From positions 1,054,001 through 1,118,000 of the forward strand of contig NZ_JIAN01000005.1 in assembly GCF_000688475.1 (NCBI RefSeq): a stretch of DNA of 64,000 bases, written 5' to 3'. Under the pieces are notes generated by a model, which was not told the origin of the DNA, made no database searches, and worked only from the letters and a program-made list of their open reading frames with translations. Each line of letters opens with the position of its first letter. Position 1 is the stretch's first letter. The translations under genes were made by a program, and so were the position numbers. This DNA comes from Cellulomonas sp. URHE0023 (GTDB lineage Bacteria > Actinomycetota > Actinomycetes > Actinomycetales > Cellulomonadaceae). Below, one piece after another: positions 62,719 through 64,000 of the stretch.

Positions 62719-63624
62719 ATGACCAGCGCCGTTCTTCCCGTCCTCGGTGACCTCACGACGCAGGAGTGGCTGGAGTACCTGCCGCTGGCAGTCTCCGTCC
62801 TCACCTTGTTCGCCGCCCTGCTCGCGTGGCGTCAGGCCGCCAAGGCCGCGCGTCGCGCGTCGCGACAGGCCGACGCGACCTACCGGCACGCCGAGGCCAC
62901 GGCCCGGCAGGCCCAGTCCTTCGAGGACCAGGTGGAGATCGCTCGTGAGGCGCTCGCCCTCGCGCGCAAGGAGGCCCAGGACGCCCGGGGCGACGCGGAC
63001 CGCCAGCGCCTGGAGACGGGCCACACGCGGCGGATGCTCGAGGAGGTGCGCCTCGACGCGCTCGCACCCACGATCATCGCCCGGGCGCTCCCGAGCATCA
63101 CGGAGGCAGCGGGACGACCCAGCCTCGAGGTGTCCAAGATCGTCGCCGGCAGGCTCGACCAGTGGCACCCCCTGGTCGGCCAGCTGCAGGTGGGCCGAGA
63201 CGAGTCGTACGCGTTCCGCACCACGTTGACCTTGTGGTTCGAGAACGTGTCCGACTGCCCGGCCCAGATCGACATCCTGCAGCCGGCGGGTGGCGAGCTC
63301 GAGCTGCTGCCCGGGCACCCGCTGGTCATCCCCGCCCACGAGGCCCGCAGCATCGCGTGGGTGCGGATGTGGACGACGCGGGAGCTCGAGAGCGACAGCC
63401 AGATCCAGGACCCGTCGGCGTGGCTCTTCGACCTGGCCTTCACGGCGAGCGACCTGGGTCTGCAGGTCCGCGACACCTACGCGTTCGACGGGGACCTGCG
63501 GTTCTTCGACCGCGACGGCTCCTGGCTCGTCGTCACGCCCGAGCCGCCGCTGCCCTGGACGTCGGACGTCGCCTCCGTGCTTCCCGGCCGCACGTACCAG
63601 CAGCTCGACGTCCCGGTCTCCTGA
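62719..63624 (+). CDS. Membrane-anchored coiled-coil protein of unknown function
   Basis: A 301-residue protein with an N-terminal membrane helix (LPLAVSVLTLFAALLAWRQA, about residues 20-40), a coiled coil of A/R/E/Q residues to about residue 120, and a C-terminal beta-rich part with LTLWFENVSDCPAQIDILQPAGGEL. No family is recognised. Confidence 0.75.
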   Translation: MTSAVLPVLGDLTTQEWLEYLPLAVSVLTLFAALLAWRQAAKAARRASRQADATYRHAEATARQAQSFEDQVEIAREALALARKEAQDARGDADRQRLETGHTRRMLEEVRLDALAPTIIARALPSITEAAGRPSLEVSKIVAGRLDQWHPLVGQLQVGRDESYAFRTTLTLWFENVSDCPAQIDILQPAGGELELLPGHPLVIPAHEARSIAWVRMWTTRELESDSQIQDPSAWLFDLAFTASDLGLQVRDTYAFDGDLRFFDRDGSWLVVTPEPPLPWTSDVASVLPGRTYQQLDVPVS

Positions 63625-63657
63625 GCCCGTTCGACGTCCCGCCCGCCGGGTCCGCCG

Positions 63658-64000
63658 TCACGGCCGCGGTCGCTCGTCGCTCCTGGCGCGCAGGATCGCC
63701 TCGTCCAGGGCTGTGCGCGCCCAGTCGTACTGCGACGGGTCGGTGTGGCCGCGGTAGACCGTCTCGATGGTCATGACCAGGAACAGGTACAGGTCGTAGA
63801 GGCGACGCCGTCGCGTCTCCGACGGCGTCAGCGGGCCCCGGCCGTACCCGCGCAGGAACGCTGTGCCAGCCGCGGTCCCCGCAGACGTGAAGCCGGACTC
63901 GATCAACGGGTCGCCGTAGAGCGCACGCTCGTGGTCGACGATGCCCGCGATCACGCCGTCGCGGACCAGCACGTTCCCGGTCCACAGGTCCCACTCGACG
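63658..64000 (-). CDS. Phosphotransferase (APH family), 5' end outside the window
   Basis: The C-terminal 114 residues of an aminoglycoside-phosphotransferase-type or fructosamine-kinase-type protein. DLWTGNVLVRDGVIAGIVDHERALYGDP contains the catalytic Asp/Asn (DLWTGN) and the metal-binding Asp (VDHE, replacing DxD). The reading frame is open to the window edge. The substrate is unknown. Confidence 0.85.
   Translation of the reverse strand, partial: VEWDLWTGNVLVRDGVIAGIVDHERALYGDPLIESGFTSAGTAAGTAFLRGYGRGPLTPSETRRRRLYDLYLFLVMTIETVYRGHTDPSQYDWARTALDEAILRARSDERPRP

Overview
The window is very GC-rich DNA (roughly 70% or more by eye) with strong third-position G/C bias, frequent GTG starts, ATGA/GTGA stop-start overlaps and stem-loop terminators without T-tracts. 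Gene content points to an actinomycete: CsoR/CopZ/CopA, NarL-type two-component system, many ECF sigma factors of actinobacterial types, and a surface protein with a long Pro-Thr linker and an LSATG sorting motif. I infer a Cellulomonas-like member of the Micrococcales. This is inference, because no rRNA or marker gene is present.

Layout. 1-3.5 kb: a Pro-Thr-rich wall-anchored protein with a CRP-type site upstream, then a NarL-type sensor kinase/response regulator pair. 3.7-5.1 kb: a ClC-type channel. 5.1-13.3 kb: heme synthesis, with hemA divergent from hemE-hemY and then hemC-hemD-hemB-hemL, each translationally coupled, ending in a small membrane protein. 13.4-17 kb: an Rrf2 regulator and a copper efflux operon (csoR-copZ-copA) behind a clear CsoR operator. 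17-21.7 kb: membrane proteins (CPBP, HdeD/DUF308, an 848-aa flippase-like protein with a degenerate kinase domain, SHOCT). 21.8-23.9 kb: 23-bp tandem repeats, a c-di-GMP-I (GEMM-I) riboswitch that controls only a 49-codon gene, an ArsR-type regulator with three TTGCGC(AA) boxes, and a CsbD-like protein. 24.1-33.7 kb, minus strand: DinB-like protein; an operon of acyl-ACP-reductase-like protein, flavoprotein and acyltransferase; an SDR/LLM/acetyltransferase operon; a PbpA-like lipoprotein transpeptidase; a FAD oxidase. 33.8-40.2 kb: aldo/keto reductase and three ECF sigma factors, two of them paired with YCII/DGPF proteins in opposite orientation. 40.3-42.3 kb: a large secreted beta-helix protein with a consensus promoter. 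42.5-51 kb: assorted small proteins, including two separate ArsR + SRPBCC pairs in opposite gene orientation, PrmC-like methyltransferase, arylamine N-acetyltransferase, diacylglycerol-kinase-like protein and LysE exporter. 51-64 kb: AI-2E and MFS transporters, an AlkA-like glycosylase, glutaminase, CAP-domain protein, a CopC-YcnI-membrane protein copper operon, small DUF proteins, a second aldo/keto reductase, a PQQ-type lipoprotein and a phosphotransferase cut by the window end.

The strongest functional units are heme synthesis, copper export (csoR-copZ-copA) with a separate periplasmic copper operon (copC-ycnI), and the riboswitch/small-protein unit at 21.97-22.29 kb, which is the best candidate for something undescribed. 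Several genes have a TANNNT -10 box 6-7 bp before the start codon, which suggests leaderless mRNAs. I saw no tRNA, rRNA, CRISPR array, insertion sequence or prophage.
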